Below, piece by piece: positions 1-5,259 of a stretch of 9,072 nt of DNA. Position 1 is the first letter of the stretch, and each line of letters starts with the position of its first letter. A program made the position numbers and the translations under genes. The stretch is from Methanoregula sp. (GTDB taxonomy: Archaea; Halobacteriota; Methanomicrobia; Methanomicrobiales; Methanospirillaceae): positions 1-9,072 of the forward strand of contig JALOBP010000107.1 in the NCBI GenBank assembly GCA_023228295.1, read 5' to 3'. Under the pieces are notes generated by a model. That model saw only the letters and a list, made by a program, of their open reading frames with translations, did no database searches and was not told where the DNA came from.

Positions 1-507
1 GACCGGTTCCTTTCCTATCGCACCGGTCTCGTAGAAGATCTTCGGGGGCCTGCTGCCTGCTGCCCGTATGGCCTCCTTCACCTTCCACGGCATGGATGCA
101 CCTTCCGCCTCCTTGATCTCTTCGGGTTCGTTTCTCCGGTCAATGACACTGAACGCCCACCCGTTCTTCGTGCAGTACTGCTCAAGCCACCGCGCAAAGT
201 CAGGATTATTGGAAAAATCGATCCCGGCCCGGACTGACGGGTCATATTTCCGGTACTCGATGATAAGCCGTGCCATGTGGCTGGATGCACCGAATACTGT
301 TTTTCCCGACGCATGGGGCATGCCGCCGACAACGGTGATCCTGCCGTCAACGGCTAGTACATCTTGGCGGGTCTTTGCACTCTCGCGGGCAAAGACAAGG
401 TTCGACCGTACTTCCGGGATGATCTCTGCAAATTCCCGGCAGTGTTCGAGCTCTTCGAGCGCGAGCGCCATCTTTCCGTGCATGTCTATGAGTTCACTGT
501 CTGTCAT
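1..507 (-). CDS. thiN: ThiN-domain thiamine-phosphate synthase, 3' end cut off by window edge
   Basis: The minus-strand frame opens at an ATG at 507-505 and stays open for 169 codons to the window edge, so the C-terminus is missing. It reads as a stand-alone ThiN domain: an N-terminal helix, then the IPEVRSNLVFA stretch at about residues 30-40, DGRITVVGG near 54-62, FGASSHMAR at 72-80, YDPSVRAGIDF near 88-98, and GAIGKEP near 162-168. ThiN domains join hydroxymethylpyrimidine diphosphate and thiazole phosphate to make thiamine phosphate; archaea use them in place of bacterial ThiE. Related ThiN domains also act as ligand sensors when fused to HTH domains (ThiR), but no HTH is seen here. The start lies 25 bp after the nadA stop, with an AAAGGCGA stretch upstream, so it is probably cotranscribed with nadA. 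Family identification is confident; enzymatic activity is inferred from the family. Confidence 0.8.
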   Translation of the reverse strand, partial: MTDSELIDMHGKMALALEELEHCREFAEIIPEVRSNLVFARESAKTRQDVLAVDGRITVVGGMPHASGKTVFGASSHMARLIIEYRKYDPSVRAGIDFSNNPDFARWLEQYCTKNGWAFSVIDRRNEPEEIKEAEGASMPWKVKEAIRAAGSRPPKIFYETGAIGKEPV

Positions 508-532
508 GGTCCAGTCGCCTTTTTTTAAAGAG

Positions 533-1447
533 TCAGATTGCGAGCATCCGTTCAATCGCGCCGCGTGCCCGGTCCGCAACATCAGCCTGCACGGTGATGC
601 GGGGCCGGAGTGTTTTAAGTGAGTCCCGCACCTTCACAAGGTCGGTCTTCTTCATGTTCCGGCAGACTGCTGTTTCAGAGAGCGGATAACACTTCTTATG
701 CGGACATTCCCTGCCCAGCCGGTGCAGGATCCCGACTTCCGTGCCGATGATGAACTCCTGCGCTTTTGATGTGCAGACTTCTTTGATGATGCCGGAGGTG
801 CTTGCCACATGGTCGGCGAGGTCGATCACCGCCGGCCGGCATTCGGGGTGCACGAGCAGCATGGCACCCGGGTGGGCCTTCCGTGCTTCTGCAACCATTG
901 CCGGGGTTATCCGGTCGTGCACGATGCAGTAGCCTTCCCATGGGAAGATCTTCTTCTTTGTAAACCGCTGGGCGTACTGCCCGAGGTTCCGGTCCGGGAC
1001 AAAGATGATCTCGTCCTGCTCAACCGAATTGACGACTTTCACGGCATTCGATGAGGTGCAGCAGATGTCGCTCTCGGCTTTTACTTCAGCCGAGGAATTG
1101 ACATAGCAGACCACGGCGGCGTCCGGGTGCCGCTCTTTTGCGAGCCGCAGTTCGTCCGCACCGATCTTCTGCGCCATCGGGCAGCAGGCGTTCTCGGCAG
1201 GGAGGAGGACGGTCTTTTTGGGGGAGAGGATGGCTGCCGTCTCGGCCATGAAGTCCACGCCGCAGAAGACGATGACCTCGCCTTTCATGGTTGCCGCTGC
1301 CCGGGAGAGTTCGAGTGAGTCTCCGGTAATGTCGGCGATGTCCTGGATCTCATCCGGCTGGTAGTTATGCACGAGCAGGATCGCGTCCCGCTCTGCTTTC
1401 AGCTGACGGATTTCGTCAATGATTGCAGAATCTGCGGTCCTGGTCAT
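533..1447 (-). CDS. nadA: Quinolinate synthase NadA
   Basis: NadA condenses iminoaspartate with dihydroxyacetone phosphate to give quinolinate, the second step of de novo NAD synthesis; it is a cytosolic [4Fe-4S] enzyme. The 304-residue protein has the usual archaeal length. Visible motifs are VHNYQPDEIQ (26-35), GDSLELSRAA (42-51), FCGVDFMAETA (61-71) and ENACCPMA (85-92). The three cluster ligands expected for the family fit Cys89 (CCPMA), Cys174 (WEGYCIVH) and Cys262 (AVCRNMK), spaced about 85 and 88 residues apart as in known NadA proteins. The ATG at 1447 sits about 30 bp after an AT-rich TATA-like box, which suggests a leaderless mRNA. The gene is divergent from the ThiS-like/ncsA pair and is followed after 25 bp by the ThiN gene. 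No aspartate dehydrogenase or oxidase partner is in view. Confidence 0.97.
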   Translation of the reverse strand: MTRTADSAIIDEIRQLKAERDAILLVHNYQPDEIQDIADITGDSLELSRAAATMKGEVIVFCGVDFMAETAAILSPKKTVLLPAENACCPMAQKIGADELRLAKERHPDAAVVCYVNSSAEVKAESDICCTSSNAVKVVNSVEQDEIIFVPDRNLGQYAQRFTKKKIFPWEGYCIVHDRITPAMVAEARKAHPGAMLLVHPECRPAVIDLADHVASTSGIIKEVCTSKAQEFIIGTEVGILHRLGRECPHKKCYPLSETAVCRNMKKTDLVKVRDSLKTLRPRITVQADVADRARGAIERMLAI

Positions 1448-1472
1448 AATCCAGTACCCGTTTCATCGCAGG

Positions 1473-1483
1473 TTTTTATTAAT
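1473..1483 (-). promoter_or_regulatory. Putative TATA box for nadA
   Basis: On the minus strand this reads ATTAATAAAAA, an AT-rich island in GC-rich DNA. Its centre is about 30 bp upstream of the nadA ATG (1447). Archaeal TATA boxes lie about 26-30 bp before the transcript start, so the mRNA would begin at or within a few bases of the ATG. No Shine-Dalgarno-like sequence precedes nadA, which agrees with a leaderless start. Inferred from spacing only. Confidence 0.5.
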
Positions 1484-1530
1484 GCGCTGGTGCCAGCAAT
1501 GGCTAACCGGGATCCAAATTCCCAAACCGG

Positions 1531-1538
1531 ATATTTAT
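1531..1538 (+). promoter_or_regulatory. Putative TATA box for the ThiS-like/ncsA operon
   Basis: ATATTTAT, preceded by AAACCGG as a possible BRE, is centred about 34 bp upstream of the GTG start at 1569. Transcription would begin near 1561-1565, leaving a leader of only a few bases. No Shine-Dalgarno motif is seen before the GTG, which fits a nearly leaderless transcript. Together with the nadA box at 1473-1483 this makes a compact divergent promoter region. Confidence 0.45.
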
Positions 1539-1568
1539 GCCATCAGCCCTCCCAGTACCTCAACAATC

Positions 1569-1763
1569 GTGAAGATCATCCTTCCGGACAAGTCCTGCCG
1601 AACAACCGGATCCGGCCCATTGACGGTTGAAGCCCTCCTGCGTGACCTGGGCATAGACCCCATTGCGGTGATCGTTGCACGGAACGGGACGCTCGTTACG
1701 GAAGATTCGGTTGTGGAGAACGAAGATGAGGTCCGGATCATCCGGATTGCTCACGGGGGATGA
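1569..1763 (+). CDS. ThiS/MoaD-like small sulfur carrier protein
   Basis: A 64-residue beta-grasp sulfur carrier is the best reading. From a GTG start the protein begins VKIILPDKS (initiator read as Met), has the acidic VENEDEVRII segment near the end, and finishes in His-Gly-Gly at the stop. The C-terminal Gly-Gly is where ThiS, MoaD, TtuB and SAMP proteins are adenylated by an E1 and thiocarboxylated. The GTG is chosen because an upstream ATG at 1419 would add about 50 atypical residues and run over the TATA box and into the start of nadA. The stop overlaps the start of the ncsA-like gene by four bases (ATGA), so the two are translationally coupled. By analogy with TtuB-TtuA it probably supplies sulfur to that tRNA thiolase. 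A role in thiazole synthesis is less likely, since many archaea make thiazole through Thi4-type enzymes. Which E1 charges it is inferred. Confidence 0.85.
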   Translation: MKIILPDKSCRTTGSGPLTVEALLRDLGIDPIAVIVARNGTLVTEDSVVENEDEVRIIRIAHGG

Positions 1764-2704
1764 GCCAGATGGTTCACGAAAACTCTCCGGTAAAAACCCC
1801 TTCGTGCTCGCTCTGTAATGAGCCGGCAGTCTACCATGACAAAAAGACCGGCCGCCACTTCTGCCGGGACCATTTTATCGCGGATGTCGAGGGTCGCGTT
1901 GCGGATACCATCCGTTCCCGGAACCTGATCGTGCCGGGCGATCATGTGGCAATCGCCCTGAGCGGCGGCAAGGACAGCACCGCACTTCTCATGATCCTTG
2001 CCCGGCTCCTGCCGTCATGGGATACGGTCCGGCTCACTGCTGTCACCATCGACGAAGGGATAGCCGGTTACCGCGAGGATACGATTCACTCCGCAGACCA
2101 GATGGCCGCAAAATACCGGCTTTGTCATACCTGCGTTTCTTTTCTGGAACTCTTCGGGGGAACACTCGATGCCTTCCTCAAAGGCTGCGAACCCGAGGCG
2201 TGCAGTGTCTGCGGGATCCTCCGGAGGAAGGCGCTCAATGTCGGGGCGGAACGGGTGGGGGCGACCAGACTTGCCACCGGTCACAATCTTGATGATGAGG
2301 CACAGTCGGTCTTCATGAACGTGCTCCGGGGCGACCTGCCCCGGCTGGTGCGGGACTCCGGTAGCGATTCCAAAGGCATGTTCATCCCGCGGATCAAGCC
2401 CCTCATGTTCATATCGGAAAAAGAGATTGCCGTGTACCTTATGCTGCACGGGGCGTGGGCAGACCTTCCTGAATGTCCCTACGCTGTTCATGCTCTTCGC
2501 AGGGAAGTGCGGGGTATGCTTGCAACGCTTGAGTCAAAGCACCCGGGAACGATGCTGCACCTCATGGAGAGCAAGGCGAAGATCGAGGCGCACTGTTCCG
2601 GCGTTCTGGATACAGAACCGGTCCGCCACTGCCGGGAATGCAATGACCCGTGCAGCGGGGAGACCTGCCAGTTGTGCCAACTGAAAGGAAGATTGGGGAT
2701 TTGA
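1760..2704 (+). CDS. ncsA: NcsA/TtuA-family tRNA 2-thiolation enzyme
   Basis: This 314-residue protein has the full TtuA/NcsA architecture. An N-terminal zinc site is formed by Cys16, Cys19, Cys35 and His38. The PP-loop SGGKDS at 68-73 binds ATP and adenylates the tRNA uridine. Cys148 and Cys151 (CSVCG) plus Cys239 (ECPY) match the three cysteines that hold a [4Fe-4S] cluster in TtuA. TGHNLDDEAQ near 173-182 is a family signature, and a second C-terminal zinc finger has Cys291, Cys294, Cys303 and Cys306. Such enzymes make 2-thiouridine, either at wobble U34 (NcsA/Ctu1 type) or at U54 (TtuA type); the sequence alone does not settle which. The start overlaps the ThiS-like gene by four bases, matching the TtuB-TtuA pairing in which the carrier delivers thiocarboxylate sulfur. 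The cluster probably depends on the iscS-iscU genes further along. Confidence 0.92.
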   Translation: MSQMVHENSPVKTPSCSLCNEPAVYHDKKTGRHFCRDHFIADVEGRVADTIRSRNLIVPGDHVAIALSGGKDSTALLMILARLLPSWDTVRLTAVTIDEGIAGYREDTIHSADQMAAKYRLCHTCVSFLELFGGTLDAFLKGCEPEACSVCGILRRKALNVGAERVGATRLATGHNLDDEAQSVFMNVLRGDLPRLVRDSGSDSKGMFIPRIKPLMFISEKEIAVYLMLHGAWADLPECPYAVHALRREVRGMLATLESKHPGTMLHLMESKAKIEAHCSGVLDTEPVRHCRECNDPCSGETCQLCQLKGRLGI

Positions 2705-2744
2705 GAACTTTTGTAACAGGAATGTTGGGGCTGATGTCCATACC

Positions 2745-2791
2745 TCCATTTTGAATGGATGCCGCCGCCCCGATGGGCGCCCCGCGGCGGC
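2745..2791 (+). repeat. Tandem hairpins downstream of ncsA
   Basis: Two inverted repeats follow one another. The first is TCCATT-TTG-AATGGA (2745-2759), a 6-bp stem with a three-base loop. The second pairs GCCGCCG (2761-2767) with CGGCGGC (2785-2791), and inside it CGCCC and GGGCG can form an alternative stem around CGAT. They lie 40-90 bp past the ncsA stop and could stabilise the 3' end or slow the polymerase. Their function is inferred. Confidence 0.35.
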
Positions 2792-2861
2792 CTTAATTCC
2801 CATTTATCCCCGTTCAAACAGGTAATTCTGTTATCCTGTGGATTGGGGTTGCTGATATTTG

Positions 2862-2884
2862 GGGAGGCTCCCGCAGGTTTTTTT
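2862..2884 (+). terminator. Possible terminator of the ThiS-like/ncsA operon
   Basis: A short GGGA-GGC-TCCC hairpin (2862-2872) is followed by GCAGG and then seven T (2878-2884). Archaeal RNA polymerase can stop at a T-tract alone, so this is a plausible end for the plus-strand transcript, about 175 bases past the ncsA stop. The T-run continues into ATAATCC, so a TATA-like promoter is an alternative reading, though no gene follows on that strand. Confidence 0.35.
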
Positions 2885-3118
2885 ATAATCCGGATTTGTA
2901 CCCATCTTATTGCCTGTTTCACCAGAGCAGTATCCCAAAAAATGGATAATCCTTTACGATATCCTTCGCATTACGGATACATGTCCTCTCCCGCCTGCCT
3001 GACTACCTTCCGGAGGCGGCTGTCGGGAGGAGTGGGATTGGGGGTGTAATCTCTTGTATTTTCACCGTAAACCGACGTTAGGAATTTCAATTCAGTCATC
3101 AGATACCTAAAACCCGGT

Positions 3119-3886
3119 TCACGGTGGCGTTGCCTGCGCCCCGGTGATCCGTTCTGTGTGGGTGTAAACAACCATCTTGCTGCTGCGGGCAAAACCCACA
3201 ACGGTAAGGCAGGTCTTTTCTGCGGTCTCCACAGCAAGGGTTGTCGTGGCGCCCCGCGAGACGATGATCGGGATGTCCGCGATGAGGCACTTCCGCACCA
3301 TCTCGGACGAGATCCGCCCGGAGACAATAACGTACGTGCGGGAGAGATCGATCTTGTTCCTGAGCGCAAAGCCGATGACGCGGTCGAGGGCATTATGCCG
3401 CCCGATGTCCTCCGAGACCGTGATAATCTTCTCGCCATCCAGCAGTGCAACGATGTGGATGCCGCCCGTGGTGACGTGGAGCTCGGAGTTCAGGACTGCT
3501 TTTACCGAGTTCCAGATGTTCGCGGTGGTGATGGAATAATCGGATTTGATCTTCGGGAGCTTCTCGGTATCGATATAGGATGTGCTCCCGCCGCAGCCGG
3601 AGAGGATGGTCTTTTTGGGCCCGAGCACCTTGAAGAGGTTCTTCGTTATGACGCTCATCCGGTTCTTCTCGATCTTGATCGACTCGATTTCATCAATGTC
3701 CTTGATGATCTGCTCGGTATAGAGGTAGCCGGTCACAAACTCCTCGAGCTGCACCGGGCTCATCATCGCGGTCATCGCGTGCCTCCCGTTGATGAAAAGC
3801 GCTAAGGGGACTTCTTCGATCACTTCATGGAGGTCGCGCTTTGCAGTCCCGCCATCCACTTTGATACAGGGGATTTTTTTGAACAT
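3119..3886 (-). CDS. fdhD: FdhD, sulfur transferase for Mo/W formate dehydrogenase
   Basis: FdhD takes sulfur from a cysteine desulfurase and passes it to the bis-MGD cofactor of formate dehydrogenases, which need the sulfido ligand for activity. The 255-residue protein shows the family pattern: PLALFINGR near 27-35, EEFVTGYLYTE near 48-58, SGCGGSTS at 96-103, DIGRHNALDRVIG in the middle, and a C-terminal block with GRISSEMVRKC, SRGATTTLAVE and VGFARSSKMVVYTH. The Cys98 position matches the first cysteine of the CGxC-type loop in E. coli FdhD, but the residue three further on is Ser101, so a second cysteine is missing. The gene starts 15 bp after the larE stop, suggesting one operon with larE and the upstream Cys-HTH regulator. 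In a methanogen the client would be a formate dehydrogenase or a related Mo/W enzyme, none of which is in the window. Confidence 0.93.
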   Translation of the reverse strand: MFKKIPCIKVDGGTAKRDLHEVIEEVPLALFINGRHAMTAMMSPVQLEEFVTGYLYTEQIIKDIDEIESIKIEKNRMSVITKNLFKVLGPKKTILSGCGGSTSYIDTEKLPKIKSDYSITTANIWNSVKAVLNSELHVTTGGIHIVALLDGEKIITVSEDIGRHNALDRVIGFALRNKIDLSRTYVIVSGRISSEMVRKCLIADIPIIVSRGATTTLAVETAEKTCLTVVGFARSSKMVVYTHTERITGAQATPP

Positions 3887-3901
3887 GATGATATCCGGTT
3901 T

Positions 3902-4723
3902 TTAATTGGAGCCGTGACCCGGCTGTTCCAGCACCTCATCCATGCTGCCGCTGCGGTATCCTTCGAGATCGAGTGTGACATAGGCAAAGCCGAGAGACCG
4001 GAATTTTTCCGTGATTGCCGGTAGCTGATCCAGTATTCGGTCCCAATCCTCATTATGTACTTCGATGCGGGCAAGGTTCCCATGCAGGCGGACTCTGAGC
4101 TGGCCGATGCCAAGCCCTGCAAGGTATGCTTCGGCCTCTTCTATCATACGGAGTTTTCCTGCGGTTATCGTATCCCCGTACGGGATCCGTGAGGACAGGC
4201 AGGCTGCTGAAGGTTTCTGCCATACGGGGAGGCCCAGTATGCGGGCGATGTCCCGGATATCCTGCTTGGTAATCCCTGCCTCGATGAACGGGTGGATGAT
4301 CCCCTCCTCGGTCGAGGCCCGGAGACCCGGCCGGTGCTCTCCGGTATCCGAGACATTGATGCCATCCGCGATGCAGGCAAGCCTGAGTTCTGCTGCCCGT
4401 TGTTTAAGGTGGACAGCCGAGATCTTCTTGCAGAAATAGCAGCGGTCTGCGGGATTTTTCGTGAACCTCTCGTTATCCATGAGGGGGACCGGGATGATAT
4501 CCAGTGCGAGCCCGAGCTCGGATGCGATCTCCCGGGCCTGGGTCACCGCGGCCCGTGGTACGACCGGGCTGTCAAGGAGAACGCAGGTGGTGTTCTCTCC
4601 CAGCACTGTGCTGGCAACAGCGGCAAGGAGCGTGCTGTCAACACCGCCGGAATAGGCAACCAGCATCGGGCCGTGGCTTCCAATGATCGTTTTGAGATTA
4701 TCGTATTTTTTCCGGGCAGTCAT
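3902..4723 (-). CDS. larE: LarE-like ATP-dependent sulfur transferase, three-cysteine type
   Basis: LarE adenylates a carboxylate of the pyridinium dicarboxylate precursor of the nickel-pincer nucleotide and swaps in sulfur. This 273-residue protein has an N-terminal PP-loop domain with SGGVDS at 25-30, the RCYFCKK motif giving Cys95 and Cys98, the DGINVSDTGEHRPG region near 120-133, and PSAACLSSRIPYG near 171-183 with Cys175. Lactobacillus LarE uses a single sacrificial cysteine at the position of Cys175. Versions with all three cysteines are reported to bind a [4Fe-4S] cluster that carries an extra sulfur, so catalytic rather than sacrificial transfer is likely here. No larA, larB or larC lies in the window. 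The gene sits between a Cys-rich HTH gene (35-bp gap) and fdhD (15-bp gap), so its true substrate is open. The family is certain; the pathway is not. Confidence 0.9.
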   Translation of the reverse strand: MTARKKYDNLKTIIGSHGPMLVAYSGGVDSTLLAAVASTVLGENTTCVLLDSPVVPRAAVTQAREIASELGLALDIIPVPLMDNERFTKNPADRCYFCKKISAVHLKQRAAELRLACIADGINVSDTGEHRPGLRASTEEGIIHPFIEAGITKQDIRDIARILGLPVWQKPSAACLSSRIPYGDTITAGKLRMIEEAEAYLAGLGIGQLRVRLHGNLARIEVHNEDWDRILDQLPAITEKFRSLGFAYVTLDLEGYRSGSMDEVLEQPGHGSN

Positions 4724-4743
4724 GGCATTCCAAAAAAGATGGA

Positions 4744-4750
4744 TATTTTA
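4744..4750 (-). promoter_or_regulatory. Possible internal TATA box before larE
   Basis: The minus strand reads TAAAATA in the 35-bp gap between the HTH stop and the larE ATG (4723). Its centre is about 24 bp before the ATG, close to the spacing for a leaderless transcript. It could give larE-fdhD expression independent of the HTH gene. It may equally be chance AT-richness of a short spacer. Confidence 0.25.
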
Positions 4751-4758
4751 CAGCAGGG

Positions 4759-5091
4759 TTATGACCCGCAGTGCGGTTCGGTCGGCCCGGCACACCCGTC
4801 ATCCCCGTCGCGCAGCTGCCGGCAGATATCGCAGGTGCGTTTCACCAGGTTGACCTCTTTTTTGTCCTTGAGGTCCTGGGCCAGGAGCTCGATGGACTTC
4901 TTCACATCATTCTCGAACTCGATCCGGTAACCGCGTTTCCCGGAAAGGTACTGGGAGACGGCTGAGGGGGCGATCTCCAGCATCCGCGAGGCTTCAACCT
5001 GGGACACGCCATGCCGGACCAGTTCGACTGCTATCGCAGCCCGTATTGCCGGCAGGACGTCCCACACAATCTTCTGGCAGGGAGCTTCCAT
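4759..5091 (-). CDS. Small XRE-type HTH regulator with C-terminal cysteine cluster
   Basis: A 110-residue protein from an ATG at 5091 (a GTG at 5094 directly before it is the alternative). The N-terminal half holds an XRE-like helix-turn-helix: HGVSQVEASRMLEIAPSAVSQ at about residues 27-47, followed by YLSGKRGYRIEF, the form typical of the archaeal COG2522 group, which also supplies the HTH of ThiR regulators. A helix (about 60-80) leads to a C-terminal tail with Cys87, Cys90, Cys100 and Cys108, plus a lone Cys5 near the start. Four cysteines in a CxxC-x9-C-x7-C pattern could bind zinc or an Fe-S cluster. The gene is first in a run with larE and fdhD and is divergent from iscS-iscU, so it may sense cluster or sulfur status. 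That role is inference; the HTH and the cysteines are visible. Three palindromes sit just upstream. Confidence 0.85.
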   Translation of the reverse strand: MEAPCQKIVWDVLPAIRAAIAVELVRHGVSQVEASRMLEIAPSAVSQYLSGKRGYRIEFENDVKKSIELLAQDLKDKKEVNLVKRTCDICRQLRDGDDGCAGPTEPHCGS

Positions 5092-5103
5092 CACAACACA
5101 ACC

Positions 5104-5152
5104 TTAACGTTAATATGAGTCCCGACATAATACATTGTATTCACAATTGTGA
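5104..5152. promoter_or_regulatory. Three adjacent palindromes in the HTH/iscS divergent region
   Basis: Three dyads lie within 49 bp: TTAACGTTAA (5104-5113, perfect), ATACATTGTAT (5130-5140, perfect around one central base) and TCACAATTGTGA (5141-5152, perfect). They fall between the HTH start (5091) and a TATA-like box for iscS (5168-5177). On the minus strand TATTATG (about 5127-5133) or CATATTAA (about 5110-5117) could be the HTH gene's own TATA box. The layout suits operators for the neighbouring HTH regulator acting on itself and on iscS. AT-rich DNA yields short palindromes by chance, so binding is unproven. Confidence 0.45.
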
Positions 5153-5167
5153 TTTGGTTTACCGCCC

Positions 5168-5177
5168 CAATATATGT
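5168..5177 (+). promoter_or_regulatory. Putative TATA box for iscS-iscU
   Basis: CAATATATGT stands in an AT-rich pocket bounded by GC-rich DNA. A start of transcription near 5198-5202 would leave a leader of about 60 bases before the iscS ATG (5260). The leader has no strong Shine-Dalgarno sequence; only a GGGGAC stretch precedes the ATG. Confidence 0.4.
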
Positions 5178-5259
5178 TGCGGGGGCGGGCAAAACCGCAC
5201 CTGGATAGGAAAGAATAATCAGACGACAAGCGCAGATATCAGAATACACGGGGACAAAC

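Larger units (their letters stand above)
2705..3118. other. Convergent intergenic gap of about 414 bp, no convincing gene
   Basis: This gap lies between the 3' ends of the ncsA-like gene (plus) and fdhD (minus). Open frames cross it on both strands but none has protein-family character or a good ribosome site. It holds several short hairpins (2745-2759, 2761-2791, 2991-3019), a T7 tract at 2878-2884 for plus-strand transcripts, and an A6 run at 2937-2942 that is a T-tract for minus-strand transcripts. It is less GC-rich than its surroundings in the middle. The likely role is termination of the two convergent units. A small RNA cannot be excluded. Confidence 0.5.

Noticed and set aside
68..622. 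184-codon plus-strand frame over the left end
   Set aside because: It is opposite the ThiN gene and runs into the end of nadA; the minus-strand reading matches a known domain throughout.
1419..1568. Longer N-terminus for the ThiS-like protein from an ATG at 1419
   Set aside because: The added residues have no carrier-protein character, cross the TATA-like boxes and overlap the nadA start.
2759..3049. 96-codon plus-strand frame with a hydrophobic middle
   Set aside because: It starts inside a hairpin, has no ribosome site, and its composition changes along its length; I treat the membrane-like stretch as chance.
3060..3118. C/D-box-like bases (TGATGA, CTGA) on the minus strand after fdhD
   Set aside because: The two boxes sit next to each other with no guide spacing and no terminal stem, so a C/D RNA is not supported.
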